A stretch of DNA of 64,000 nt. Origin: Tanytarsus gracilentus. Its lineage: Eukaryota; Arthropoda; Insecta; Diptera; Chironomidae. Positions 22,126 to 35,625 of the stretch are shown piece by piece. Within the stretch, counting starts at the first letter, position 1. Every line of letters begins with the position of its first letter. Below the pieces are notes generated by a model that saw only the letters and a program-made list of their open reading frames with translations, was not told where the DNA came from and did not search any database. The stretch lies in the NCBI GenBank assembly GCA_038502055.1, contig JAXRKN010000036.1, positions 4,588,001 through 4,652,000 on the forward strand, written 5' to 3'. Position numbers and translations under genes: made by a program.

Positions 22126-23763
22126 ATGAACGAGACAGTTCAATTTGCAGTAGAGGAAAAATATCTAATATTTTTGTCATCATCACTTTTAACACTTGTT
22201 GGATTAACTTTGCTGCATTTTTATCATGAGACAAGTCACAAGGCGAAGCTCGGCAATCAAATTCCAGGTCCACGAACAATTCCATTTGTGGGAAATCTCC
22301 TAATTATTCTTGGAATTAAAAGCAGCCATCACATCTTCAAACGAACAATGAGTTTATCACGAAAATATGGGAGAATTGTTCGTGGTTGGGCTGGATGGAA
22401 ATTGCATGTCTTCATAATGGATCCATCAGACGCAGAAGTGATTCTTAATAGTCAAGTACATATTGAAAAATCCGATGAATATTGCTTTTTTCGACCTTGG
22501 CTAGGAAATGGAATTTTAATCTCTTCCGGTGACAAGTGGAGACTTCATCGAAAATTAATTGCGCCAACTTTCCATCAAAATATTTTAAAAAATTTCATGC
22601 CAACATTTAATGAAAATAGCAAAAAGGTTGTAGAGAAATTAAAAAAAATAGTTGGCAATGAATTTGACTGTCATGACCACATGAGTGAAGCAACAGTTAA
22701 CATTTTACTTGAGACCGCAATGGGATTTAAGGACAATAAAAATAATAAAAATGGATTCGATTATGCAATGGCTGTGATGAGAATGTGCGATATAATTCAT
22801 CGACGTCAAGTCATCATTTGGCATCGAATTAGTCTCGTTTTCAATTTCTCAAAGTTCAAGAAAATTCAGGAAGAAGCTCTTGGAATTATTCATGGATTAT
22901 CAAATAAAGTTTTGAAGCAAAGAAGAAAGGAATTTGATGAACAATTTAAACGTGGTGAATTGCCAAAGCCGTCAATGACCGACATCATTAACGATAGCAG
23001 TAAAAGTGTCAGAAATATTTCACGTTTTAAAGATGACATTGACGAAATAGATGAGAACGATGTTGGAGAGAAAAGACGTTTAGCATTCCTCGACTTGATG
23101 ATTGAAACATCGCATTACAACCCAAAACAAATTTCCGACGATGAAATTCGTGAGCAAGTCGACACGATTATGTTTGAAGGACATGACACAACTGCTGCTG
23201 GTTCCAGTTTCACTCTCTGCATGCTTGGATGTCATCCTGAAATTCAAGCTAAAGTATATCAAGAACAAAAGGCAATTTTCGGCGATTCAGATCGTGATTG
23301 CACTTTTGCTGACACACTTGAGATGAAATATTTGGAGCGAGTCATTATGGAAACCATTCGTTTGTATCCTCCAGTTCCTGTGATTGCGCGTAAAGTCAAC
23401 GAAGATGTAAAATTAGCTTCAATCAATACAACAATTCCGAAAGGAACGACTGTGCTCATTGCAATTTATAAACTCCATCGAACCCCTGAAAACTATGCAA
23501 ACCCGGATAAATTCGATCCTGACAACTTTTTGCCTGAAAAGGCGGCAAATCGACATTTTTATAGCTTTGTCCCATTCTCAGCTGGTCCTCGCAGTTGTGT
23601 TGGCCGTAAATATGCAATGCTCAAGTTGAAAGTTCTTCTCAGTACCATCATCAGAAATTATCAAATTTTATCAAAAGTGCCCGAGAAAGATTTTCAACTA
23701 CAAGGCGATATCATCCTCAAGCGAAGTGATGGTTTTAAAATAATTTTAAATCCTCGAACTTAA
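22126..23763 (+). CDS. CYP4G: Intronless cytochrome P450, CYP4G subfamily (second copy)
   Basis: One uninterrupted frame of 545 residues from the ATG at 22,126; an in-frame ATG at 22,105 would add 7 residues (MVKEKEK). I prefer 22,126 because TATAAAAG at 22,076 predicts transcription starting near 22,106, at or after the first ATG, and because its AAAA-ATG context is better. All P450 motifs are intact: GDKWRLHRKLIAPTFH, the CYP4G acidic insertion (DDIDEIDENDVGEKRR), EGHDTT at about 351-356, ETIR at 409-412 and FSAGPRSCVGRK with Cys at about 491. It lacks both introns of its neighbour, which suggests a retrocopy origin or intron loss. Three stretches are nearly identical in DNA to the neighbour while the first half is clearly diverged, which suggests gene conversion. 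AATAAA overlaps the stop codon (23,762..23,767). Likely role as for other CYP4G enzymes: hydrocarbon synthesis. Confidence 0.93.
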   Translation: MNETVQFAVEEKYLIFLSSSLLTLVGLTLLHFYHETSHKAKLGNQIPGPRTIPFVGNLLIILGIKSSHHIFKRTMSLSRKYGRIVRGWAGWKLHVFIMDPSDAEVILNSQVHIEKSDEYCFFRPWLGNGILISSGDKWRLHRKLIAPTFHQNILKNFMPTFNENSKKVVEKLKKIVGNEFDCHDHMSEATVNILLETAMGFKDNKNNKNGFDYAMAVMRMCDIIHRRQVIIWHRISLVFNFSKFKKIQEEALGIIHGLSNKVLKQRRKEFDEQFKRGELPKPSMTDIINDSSKSVRNISRFKDDIDEIDENDVGEKRRLAFLDLMIETSHYNPKQISDDEIREQVDTIMFEGHDTTAAGSSFTLCMLGCHPEIQAKVYQEQKAIFGDSDRDCTFADTLEMKYLERVIMETIRLYPPVPVIARKVNEDVKLASINTTIPKGTTVLIAIYKLHRTPENYANPDKFDPDNFLPEKAANRHFYSFVPFSAGPRSCVGRKYAMLKLKVLLSTIIRNYQILSKVPEKDFQLQGDIILKRSDGFKIILNPRT

Positions 23764-26700
23764 TAAAAAATTGCATCGATAACCATATGGTTCACATATG
23801 AATTGAATATGTTTACAAAATATTTTGCTTTCAGTGTCTAGAGTTCAAGTGGCTTAATTGAATTTTAATATTTTCATAAAATGCCTATAATTTAGGCATG
23901 TTGACGGTATGGCACCGATTTGAAGTGCAGGCAAATAGAAAAGGCAGGAAATTAAAAATCAGATTTCAAGAAACTTTTCCGGCATTTAGTGCCTCTTTGA
24001 AAGTGAACATGACACACGTGCCGAATTTGTTTGGGTCACAAAAACATTTTTTGTCCTCCTTCACTCTAAAAACTTTTTCGCGCCGTCGTCAAATCCACTT
24101 GAAAAGATTTTTTTGCTCATACTAAATAAAATAATAGTTATGAGCAGCACACGTCAGTCACACGACGAAACTGATTGATATCTGCATATGATCTAATTAG
24201 GTAAATGGTTGGAGTTGAGTACCATCAACACCTACTTCCTGTATGTAATTTGAAATTTCTATGCCTCGATGACACAAGACCGTTTAATTCCCCCTCAAGT
24301 GAAATTTAGTTCTTTCTTTTTCTTCTTCTTATTTGGTAATTATATGATCGTCATTTAGATGCATTATGTGGGGTGTGACACTCCACAAATTTATAATCAT
24401 TTTTTTAATAAATTCTAATTTAACTGAAAAACAAATAAAAAAATTTATTTAATTGAAAATTGCAAAATTTTTCATTTTAAACTTTTATCTTGGAATGCAT
24501 GAGAAACTCTTACAATGTTGAAGAAATTAAAGTCTTTGGTGGACATCAATCACGTTCCACAAATTACTCGGCATGTGATTGAATTTCATCCAAATGACGA
24601 TTTAATAATATCATTGACCATTGAGAGAGCATCGATGATAGTCGAGCGTGATTAATGAACAATTTTATGTGTTTTAAAAGTAACGGAAAATTAATAACGG
24701 CTTAAATTGCTCTTTTCAAATATTTTTTTAAAGATAATTATAATGACCTTGTGGAATGTGCCACACTGCACTCTCTGTGTTTACAAAATTACATTGAACG
24801 ATGAAAGTGCTCGAGATCGATCTCTGTTCAGGAATTAATTGATCAATTTTTTGGCGATGAGAGCAAGTGATCGAGTTTTATGTAGCAAAAAAATATCCGC
24901 AAATTAAAAATTTTGCCCTCAGCGGCACACGATAAAGAATAAAGAACTGATGTAATGATGGCACAAAAGTGATACCAACTAGCTGCCGATGACACGGTTG
25001 CTTTAAAATTAAATTTTTTTCATAACGGTTCAATACTTCATTAAACACCAGATGACAATAATGATGCTTACATAGTTGCATGTATTGATGGATAATTAAT
25101 TTTTTTTGAATGAGGGTCAGTGCAGAGGATGTTCTAGGTGAGAATAATAACAGCATCGTGTGGGAAATTTTCAAAATAAGCTACAAATGTTGTCATTTAT
25201 TCTCATGTGAAAAATTTAGCTGTTGACGATCGTCGATGCATTTTATTCATCTTTAAAAGGTTGGCCTAAAATCGAGGGTGGCGGTCATGACCAGCAATAA
25301 TAATTTTACAGTTCGATGAAATTAAAGTAAAGTAATCATGCTCCATATGGTTAATTTTTACTGAAATTTTATCGCTTGGAAATTTTCTTTTAGTGATCAA
25401 TTGAGTATGAAATGGCTCAAGTGCGATTGTCGCCCCATATGTTTCGCTTCCTCTTTTGGCTGAGTTTGAAATTTGCCATACGGCTTTCACTTCTTTGAAG
25501 AATATTTATGTCGAGATGATGCAAATGTCGACAGAAAGTGTGTTTTGTAAAGTGGACGACGAGGGACATCTTAAACTGCATATAAGTGTTAACATGTGAC
25601 ATTTTTCTTCTTAAGCAATCGCAAGACGTGTGTCTGTGATTTTTTTCTCTTTCAACATTTTTTTTCGTTGTTACCTGACATGTTCGAACGCACTTCTTCA
25701 TTTCAATTCTGGTAACGATTTTTTTTTTCATTCGACGAAACAAAAGATCAAAAAATTTAGTTTAATATGACACAGGAACATTGAAGAGTTTCCGGAGTTG
25801 CTCATTCATCGCACTCAAAAATATTCGTATTTGTTCAAATAGCCGTAGTTAACAAGAAAGAGAAGGCTCTTCTTCTTCGCATGCATCGGTGAATTTTTTT
25901 CAAGTGATGCACACACAAAACCGCAAATATTTGTCTCGCGATCGTCTCTTAACAAAAAGGAAGATCCTTTGGCTTTGTTTTTATTTTTTTAACCATCGCA
26001 CAGCAGGAAACGATGATGGAAGAAGAAAAATATTTTTCTAAGGACATCAAAGTCGATGTAGTTCATTCACGGCTCATTATTTTGCCGTCACATCAAATGA
26101 TTTTTTATGTTTCGCTAAAAAATATCCTTAAAAATCATTTCCTAGTGAGTTATGTTCCTTTTTTCGTTCCATGTGAGCAGTTACAACCCCTTTTTCTCTT
26201 TCCTGTGTGATACGATGATCGAGGAACCTTGAAATGTAAATTTTTTCCACTAGGTGTGGTGGTTATTTGTGTAATTACGAATTCGAAATGTGATGTCATG
26301 TGAGAACAGTTTGAATTTATATATTTTTAGTTATTTTTTTAATGTTGCTTTAAAATATGAATTATAAAATTTTACAATTTTTAAAAAAGTGTTCCTACCT
26401 TGAATTTGAATTTTTTTTATTTTCCTTCAACTTCCTGTTGTCGACATTTGCAAAGTAAAAAGTATGAATCAGCACATGCCAAGAAGAAAATCTCATGCGA
26501 GCTTCTGAGAATGGCGCTTGTCCTTTGTTCGATGGAAATTGAGCTAATTGATGACCAAAACAAATTCTCATGTTGCAGAAATTTCCCAGGAATTTTATCG
26601 TCGAACATCGTTAACGGACACCAGTTGACACTTTCTTGAAACACTGGTTAACCAGTAATTTAAGGACAAGGCATTAATTTACATAAAATCAAATATCTGC

Positions 26701-28000
26701 AAACGGGACAAAAGGAGTCGTGTCATCCCCATAAATCTACAGCAACTGGTTTTTGTAACCAGAACTACTAAACGTTTTATGACTCGACAGCAGGAACATC
26801 AGCAAACAAATCATGTTTGGCCAATAATGAATTTCTTGTATCGTAAACATTGCATTTTTTTAAAGACTTGAGGCGAGTTTCTTGTTCTTCAAGATTTTGT
26901 AAAAAGGACAACAATTTTTTTCCCCTCAATTCATAGAAAAAATCATGTTGATTGAGCCTCGATAAGCAAATAAATAAACTCGTAAAAATGGGCATCGAAA
27001 TGTCACATGTTTGTATTTCTTTGTGCATGTCACAAAGTTGAATGTAAATAATGCTTGTTGTAATTTCCTGTACAGTTTAATGCTAAGGTTTATTACATAA
27101 ATTGTTAATGATTTAAATTTTCAAACTTGAATTTACATTTTGCTTCTAGAAAATCTTTTTTATTTATTTATGTCGATTTCATCGAACCAAAAATGTCATG
27201 TGGATATATTTTTATCCCTTTGAGCTAAAATTGATATGCTATCAATTGTTACAGCTTCACAAATCTCTTTGCCTGATCCGCTCATCAAAATCATAAAAAT
27301 AAATGATTTGTCAAACGTTCTGTGATGCATTGTGTACAATTCTAAACAAACAAAGAGCGATCGAAGTTTTAAAATGTCCTTTTATTGTGAAACGATCGTA
27401 AATTAAGGAACTTTTTCTATTGTCCTTGATCGAATTCATGTCAACATTTTTGACTTCACTGTTGGACGTTAACTATCTTCATAACTCAAAATTTCACCCT
27501 CGATTTCGAGCTCTTAAAGGATTAAGAATTTTTATATTAATCTCCCTCGGGTTCTACAAGCTGTGCCGCTCATGTCCTTCTAGGTGTTATTAATTTCGAT
27601 TCGTATCAATATCTCAACTTAATGCTATATGATCGTTATCAATCGCACCCACTGTAATAAAGACATAAAGTTGACATTTGTTTTGACCGCAGCCGTTCCA
27701 ATTAACGTCTGACTGCGCGATTAATATTGCATCAATTTCCTAGAAAATTTCATAAGCAGGATTCATGGACAGTCAACTGACTTAATTGAATCTCCTTTTT
27801 TAACTACTTGTTGCCGATTCAACAAAACCAAAAATTTTATAGCTGGAATTTCAATTTTGAAACTCATATGTTAATGTGCTTAGGGATTGAGTGAATGCTT
27901 GCACACGTGTTTGAAAATAAATTCTGTGCAGAGAAAAAAAATCCTTTGCGACATAAAATTGATGGCTTTTCAAATTTTTCAACTGTTAAAAATTATTTTT
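23764..28000. other. Non-coding region between CYP4G and ase, first part
   Basis: No gene supported; open frames are short and without domains. A strict Su(H) consensus match TGTGGGAA lies at 25,159..25,166. Otherwise AT-rich sequence. Confidence 0.35.
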
Positions 28001-31000
28001 TGTGAATAGTTCTGAAAGCTATACAAAATTATAGGAGGGTGAGTTGTACATAATGCATTTTACCCTTACTCAAGGATTTACATACATTTATTGCACTTGC
28101 CTTAATTGTTTTTTGCTATTTGAGAACTTTTTGACGGTGATCACGTGAATTTCTATGCAGGAGACTTTTTTCATACATAAAATTTGAAGGATTAAAGAGG
28201 ATTTTGATTTTTTAGAGCTCGTTGACTTGATTTTGATGTGAAAGGGCAAAAAATATTTAACAGCATTTTTGTGATTAAATATTTAAAAATTTTCTAAAAA
28301 ACGACGTAAATAAAATTTTTACTTCCTCTTTATTTCTAAAGTCCTTTTGTAAGATTTTCCACTTCAGCTAATTTCATCTAATTCAATGTCATTTCCTGGC
28401 AATTTTATTCTATTGCACAATAAATAAATATTTAATCGTCCTTCATTGAAGTTAAGTATCCGCTCTTCAGATTCTGCACAATTGATGGTCAAAAGGTTGC
28501 CAAAAATTATATTTTTGCGATGCAGTGTGAAGTACTCTATAAAAATTACTTTTTAGGCAATAACCAAAATGTGTCACAACACAACAGAATTCAATGTCAC
28601 AGCGAGAGATTTTCGACTTCCAAAAAAAATCTCCTCTAAAGATTTGAGAGAATAAAAATATATTGAGGAGGTCCATAGAAATAAGATTTCCACTTCAAGG
28701 ACAATGGCAATGAGATTTGATAAAAATGTTTCATTATTCACTTCAACCATTGTTGAAAAGTTTTTCTCACTCGAGTTGTATAAGAGAAAAAATTTGTAAT
28801 TTTTTACTGAATTGATGACAACATCGCTGCTTGTTGAATAATCAATGAATCAACATGATTGGGAATTTTATAACAATACGTTTACGAATAATGTCACAAT
28901 ATTTTATTTCATTGAGAATTCCGTAAGTGCTGTCAATGTTAGAATCTTTTTTTCCATTAATTTTTATCATTTTTTAACGATACTGATGAAAGGATTATGA
29001 GAAGTAGCTTGATGGACCTTAAAAGAAATGTTCGAGTGTGTTTTATTGCTTTCTTCTATGCACATCACTCAGAGCATAAATTCATAAAATGTCATTTTTT
29101 AAGAGCATCGAAGACGATCCAAAAAAGTCATTAAAACTTCAGAAAAATTTTTCATAAGAAAAAATTATAAACATTTGGCGTCAAAAGAGACATAAAAATT
29201 ATGTAACAGTAGATGGCTCACATATGACGATGAGAAATAAGAAGAAGAAAAATTACTTTGTTGAACTAATTTCTTGTTTCATGTTGCACTTGAAAATTTT
29301 TAATGAACTCGTCAAAATATCAAAAGACTTTTGTAATTAAAATTAAGCTTTGATTTTTAAACTCAACTTAAATAAGACACAAAAAATTTAATATTTGAAA
29401 CCTCGAAGCGCAAATTGTATCAGCAAAAAATGGTCATGTTGACAGCCTTGTTGCGAAAATGAAAAATTAGAAGAGACTGCTGTGAAGCGTTGAATAAAAT
29501 TCTTCATAAAATCCATTCACAACAATCTTCTACCACGCTCAACATGTGTTCCAATTTATAAGCTACAACAAAATTTCTCTAAACATATTTTCAGATTTGA
29601 TTAATTCCTTCCAGGTACTCTAATGAATGCGATGTAACGCAGAGGAGATAGCATAAAAAAGACACCGAAAAGAGATGAATTTGCATAATATGCTTTATGC
29701 ATGCAGGAATATTAGATGTGAGGCTTAGAAGCCTTTTAAGTTGCTTCCAGCAGAACCGCCTTGAATATTCTCAAGAGTGAATTATTGATTCAGGATGTAT
29801 TTGCAAAATTATGCTAATTTGACTCTCACACAACTTATAACCCTCTCAAGAATCTAAAGAGATGACACAATCGCATAACATAAAAAAATTATGCAAAATA
29901 AATGCATGACATTGCCAATATAAAAAACACAAAAAGGGTGCTCTATGGAGGTATTCAAAAGATTTAAATGAGTGCATGTAACATGATTGATTTATATTGT
30001 TCGCGACTGTTCATTAATTCTGATTCATCCATCTATCATTGAGTGACACTTTTCAGTGAAATATTGTGCAATGAAAGAATGCTGGCAATTTTTTAACCCT
30101 TTAAATATTGTTGAAGTGCGTACATTAATTATAATTGAAAAATATTCAATTTAAGAAGAAGAAAAATTGCATAAAACGACGCGATGATTTGTTATTCATG
30201 GGATCGAGGCTTGTTCTTAAGTCATGTTCAAATTTCCATAAAATTTGAACATCATTTGAATATCAACGGCAGCCTCCTTTATGCATATAATTGATTGCAC
30301 TGCTGCTGGTTCTTTTTTCTCTCTTAGAGACATTGAATAATTTTCTTGACTAAATTATCCTCACTTCAGTGCATTCATTTCGGGCTATGAGATGAGAAAA
30401 GGAGGAAAACGGTTTGAATATAAATTAAAATTTACTCCCATAATGCACAAAAACTTTTTCATTCAATTTTTGGTCTTTTCTTTAAAGTTATTTTTTTAAA
30501 TGCAACATTTTTCTCCTTTAATGAATCTTCGATCAGGTAAAAGAAATTTAATAATGAAAATTTATATTCTAATAGTGTTGGAAGTAAAAGGAGCAACAGC
30601 AAAAAATGAAAAGGAACTAAATTGAATAACTGGTGATGTATGAAATATTTTTATATATCTAGAAGAAATTTGGCCAGAATGTAAGAGAATATGATTCTGC
30701 ATTTTAAAATTTAATAAAACTTTAAAAAATATATTGCAGAAATCACTTTCTTTCAAATTTTATCGAAGTGCATAAATTTTCATTACACAAAAAAAATTTA
30801 TGGATGCTGTATAAATATTGAAAATTATTTAAAATGAGGGCAATACATCAACTCATGTGAAATTGAAGGGCATGAAATTTGTTTAAAAATTAGCCGGTAT
30901 ACGGATAACTGAGAATTTAGCAATATTCAATTAAATTGCATGAAATTCGAATCTCAAAGGCTGTCAGAAAATAGCTGTTTACTTTCCCAGCATGTCGATG

Positions 31001-32650
31001 ATCTTGATCTGAATGCAAATATAAAACTATGAAAGAAGAGAACCGTTAGCAAAATATCCGAATATCTAGGAAAAAGGATCTTTTGCCCTTTTTCATCTCG
31101 AGGATGAAAGAAAGTTGGTGCACAGGCAAATAAATCAAAATGCTGAACGGCATGCAACGGTAACCTCCCGTGTGTGACACATTACGGTACAAAAAACTGT
31201 TTCAATTACGGTATAAAAGTATTTAATTACTAATCCGTTCCGAAATTGCTCTGTATGCTGCTTTCTCCCTTTCCTCTCTCACCTCATGGCATTCCATTGT
31301 TATTTGCTTAGTTTTTTTCAGGAAGGAAAGTGTCGCACCTAAATCTGCCAAATGAAACACATGCAAGGAAATGATTGGGAAGGATTTTTATAAAAAATGA
31401 GGAAATTTGTCAATTGAGGGATTTTTATTTGTTAAAATATTTTTTAATGCAAAGTGTTGTATCGGAAATCCTTGAATACCGTTGCAGTTTTTTACTGTAA
31501 AACTGTAACAAAGGCATAGAAAGTCAGATAACTGTAACAAGTAAGGGTAGACACATCATTTCTCTCTCCGATATGACACTCCGTATCAAATTTCTATTCT
31601 AAAATGTCACAAAATAAAATTGATGTGAATACATTAAGAAGAAGATTATTTTTTATTTCGAATTCTGTGAGATTTTTTTCCTGCAAAAAATCCCTAAATT
31701 TAATTTGCAACTTTTTTTCCTGTCGTAATATTTGAAATTTGTTAACCCCAAATCGCTGACGATCATTACAAAATCCATTACTTGAGAAAAATGAAAACGA
31801 TCTTCGTCGAGTCATTTTCATGAAATTGAATTTATAGCTACGCCATATATATATCAGGGAGAAAACTCCCTTTGTCAACTTCTGCATTTGAAAAGTCTTA
31901 TTTCAATCTATAATATAATTTTTAGGGTGATTTTTTTGGCTTAATTTTTATGGAGCAATTTTTTTAAAGAAAAATTCTCAGTCTCACGAACACGGCGCAC
32001 CGTTAATCCCTCGTTGTTTTCTTGCCATCCACGATTATTCTCAGAAAGCGTCATCTATAAGAATGATGGAAAAGGAAGAAAAGGAGAAACATTAAGGATG
32101 CGCATTGGATCCTTTTTCGTCTTCTTTCTTTTTTTCTTCATCTTCTTCACGTGTGCGGATTCCTTACAGAAGAAAACGAGTTCTTTAATAAGTTTTGTGT
32201 GTGTGTAGGCACAATGAACCGTTCAAAAATTTAAAATGCTAGATTTATATGCGTAAAAATTTAACCCAGCTAGAAAATTTATTTAACTTTGTGTTAAAAA
32301 TTATCATCAGTAATAATTTTCAGATGAAGAATATTCCCAAATGGGTATGCTCATAGTATTGGATCATACATTAAGTAAAATTGTGTATTTGCTTGAATGG
32401 ATCTCCTTCTTGTACAAAGCAAAACTATACAAACCGAGAGCAAAAAGGAGATTCATCTCGTTAGGGCTGCTTAAGATTGAATATAAGGAACAATGAAAAA
32501 GTATTTTTTGTGATAATGGATTTTCCATTGAAATCAGGTATAAAGGACGTTGAGCGATGATCAAAAATTGCCCGTTTCCAATTAAAAATCTTCTTCTCGA
32601 GTGATGCAAGTCCTCATCCATCTAATCAAAAATCAAGATCCTTTTTTTTG
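28001..32650. other. Non-coding region between CYP4G and ase, second part
   Basis: AT-rich with no supportable coding, RNA or repeat feature. By position (downstream of ase) it could contain enhancers, but I see no distinctive motif cluster. Confidence 0.3.
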
Positions 32651-32714
32651 CACATCTCGAGTGGCACAAAAAAAATAGTTTCATCGAAGGACATGGAAAA
32701 GGGTGAAAAACTCG

Positions 32715-33952
32715 TTCCCACGACATTAGTATTATCATGATGATGGGACATGATGAGTCTTAAGTCTTAAAAAGGGTTTCGTAACGGATTCATACTACCT
32801 CACATATCCATCAAAATGTAATCAAATCTGTTTCATTCCCTTAGAGGTGACTGATCTCTCATCATCTTCAGTCAGGACCATTAATGCTGACGATTATGAA
32901 TGCACAAAATGAGAATTTATGATAATTTGTTTGTTATACGAAAGTGAGATGAAAAAAAATGCAGCAAAAAATGATGATGTTGCAAGAATAACAATTCTGA
33001 AAAAGGTAATTCCAACCCCTCCAGGACGTTCTCAGGTCCCAGATCGAGACAAGGAGGGTGAGAGATGAAATTTTATAATATAGCGCTCTGTGAAACTTCA
33101 AATGACCTATTACGACAAAGGTCAGATGGGATTCTGAATCTTCTTCCCAATTTTCTCTTCTTGCTTCATTATTTAGCCGTAAAACGGGGATAATTCGAAA
33201 GATATGTCACGTTGCATATTAGATTAAAAAAATTGTTAAATTAAATATTTTATCTGCCACATGGCGATGATATCGAAGAAAACCGATCTTCACATCTTTT
33301 TTCACCCTATCCCATAATTTTCATATCGATCCCACATCTCTTGAAATTACGTAAAAAATTTCTATTGTTTGCTAACGGTTTTTGTCTTCTTTTTCTAATG
33401 CTGCTGCCTATTTATTGTCTACGATTGTCATCAGTCTACCTTTTGCACGTGTGATTTTCATGTCCCTGTATGGGACAGTTGAATTTCATATTTTATTAAG
33501 GGGTCATTTCCAGAACATTCAGTAGCTTGGAATATTTGTTTTACATAAAAAAATTGTTGAAATCATTTTGAGATCGTTAAAATTGTTCAAAGACGATATT
33601 TGTGGGAAAAGAGTGATGAGAATTTCAAGAATAACTGAAAACAGACACACACAACTCATCATGTGACGAAATAATTAACGAAAAAATGGTTTTGTGGCAT
33701 CTCACAATGATCATTTCCATATGAAGAGGGAGACAGATTATTAATGATTGCATGTCCTGTATGTTAGACACATCCTTTTGGAGTCATAAAACGAGTCCTT
33801 AGAGTCACACAAAAAGTGCTACTTTGTGGCGTTGGACAATGGCTGTAAATTGAGAGAATGATTCTTCAATTTTTATACGCATTCATTAAGAGACCCAATG
33901 GTCATTTTTCTCTCGCATGTCCTTTACAATACAAAAACTGACTCTGTGGGAA
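32715..33952. promoter_or_regulatory. Candidate Notch-response/neural enhancer: cluster of Su(H) sites
   Basis: Three matches to the strict Su(H) site YGTGGGAA lie within 1.25 kb: CGTGGGAA on the - strand (32,715..32,722), TGTGGGAA at 33,601..33,608 and TGTGGGAA at 33,945..33,952. E-boxes lie between them: CAGATG at about 33,122, CACGTG near 33,446 and CATGTG near 33,660. The cluster is 1.9-3.1 kb from the 3' end of ase. Function is inferred from motif content. Confidence 0.3.
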
Positions 33953-33959
33953 TTTTTGC

Positions 33960-35510
33960 ACATTTTAAAGCGAACATACAACTGTGGATTAACCACCACG
34001 TTTACTTTCACATATACATGGTAGGAATATTCTTGCAATGGTTCAATGAACAGAAATAAAAAATTATTGCTGAGTAAAGTTTAACAAGAGAAGAAAATTG
34101 CAGCAACTGAAAAATTCTTCTGAGCTGTGACGAACTTGGGGGTTGCACTTAAATTGTGTCATGCAATAAAATCAATCAACATGATCAGTGCCACAAAATT
34201 AATTTCACTTATACCACGAAACTTTCAAATCATCCCCTTATTGAATGAAATTTTTTAATTTTCTTCTTTTTGATTTCTCTCTCGCGCTCGATAGCAACAA
34301 CGAATGTCGACAGTTTTTCAGGTTCACTTCAATGACATTTTCAGGCTCTGACTTCATTGTTTACCGCACAATTCACAGTTCGTACGATAATTGTGATTTG
34401 CTTGAATAGATTTTTATTCTTCTATGGATGTTGAAAACCCGTCGCGACATTTGATTTCTTTTCAATCCGCCAAGTACAATGAGAACTTCTAGTGAAAGGA
34501 TTTTTTATTTTCAAAAAGTGCATTTTCCAGATTTATTTAGCAAAGATGCAGAAAAATCAAGAAAAACCAGCTCCAAAAATGTTGATCACAATGCAACAAA
34601 TTATTATTTGCTTTTTTGCCTGAGAGATAAAAAAGGCTTACGATCAACAATGTTTCACAGTAAATGCATTATGAAATTGCATATCCTGGAAGCAATTTAA
34701 AAAGGGATGAAAAGGAAAGTGTTGACACGAATAAACGAAATCGAATTTCAATTTCCGGGAGAAATTTCAACAATTGTCAAAGGCTTAAGAAAGAAAATTA
34801 AATTTCACATCCTACAACTTAGCTTTTTGTGTGATTTATCGAAATAATTTTTTAGGAAACAAAAATAAAAAGGGTATAAAAATTATGTGAAAATATTTTT
34901 TATAAATTTCAGCTCGTTCGCAGTAATGGAAGTTAGGGGAGGGAGAAAAAGGAAGAAATTAAATTTGAAAAGAGAAATTTGTCACGCAATGCAATAAAAT
35001 ATTGACAAAAAATTCCATTAGCGAATGAGATAATGCTGGGAAATATTATAATATTCTCAAAATTGAGGGATGGACACTGAAAATATTTTGAAATTAAGGA
35101 CGTTTTTGTCTAAAATCTTTGTTATGTTCTACCCCTGCAAAATCCACTTCATGATCGTTATGGAAAGTGCAATTAAATTTTGTTACGACTTTGCAAATAT
35201 TATTTTACCATTTCGAGAGTGTCGTTATTTTTTACGACCCTCTATGTGTACCTTCAATTATGCTCTAATGCAATATATGCGCATTTACTATTGTTTGAAG
35301 TTGCCTGCAAACTTTATTATCCTAGTCGTGCCTCTTTATGGCTTGAGTTTAGCCTTTTTCTTTGAATTTACATAAGAAGTACTTTTTGCACTTGAAAGTG
35401 TAAATCACTTGATGACTTTTCTCTCCTTTTTCAGCACTCAGGTCAGCAAATTAACTTTTATGGATTTTTGAGAGATTAAAAATTTTAAACACAGATTTCA
35501 TTTTTCATAA
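33960..35510. other. Non-coding region downstream of ase
   Basis: AT-rich. The longest open frame here (about 35,070-35,375) has no domain and no splicing partners. Nothing else recognised. Confidence 0.3.
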
Positions 35511-35517
35511 ATATTAT

Positions 35518-35523
35518 TTTATT
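35518..35523 (-). terminator. Candidate poly(A) signal of ase
   Basis: AATAAA on the - strand, about 315 bases after the ase stop codon. It gives a 3' UTR that includes the proneural-box match. Confidence 0.45.
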
Positions 35524-35625
35524 GATAATAACCTAAATTTGCTATTTACATAAATTTTTAAGGCAAAATTTAATTACAATTATTTGGCCTTTTTATAGCG
35601 TGAATAAATTAATTTAAATTAGTTT

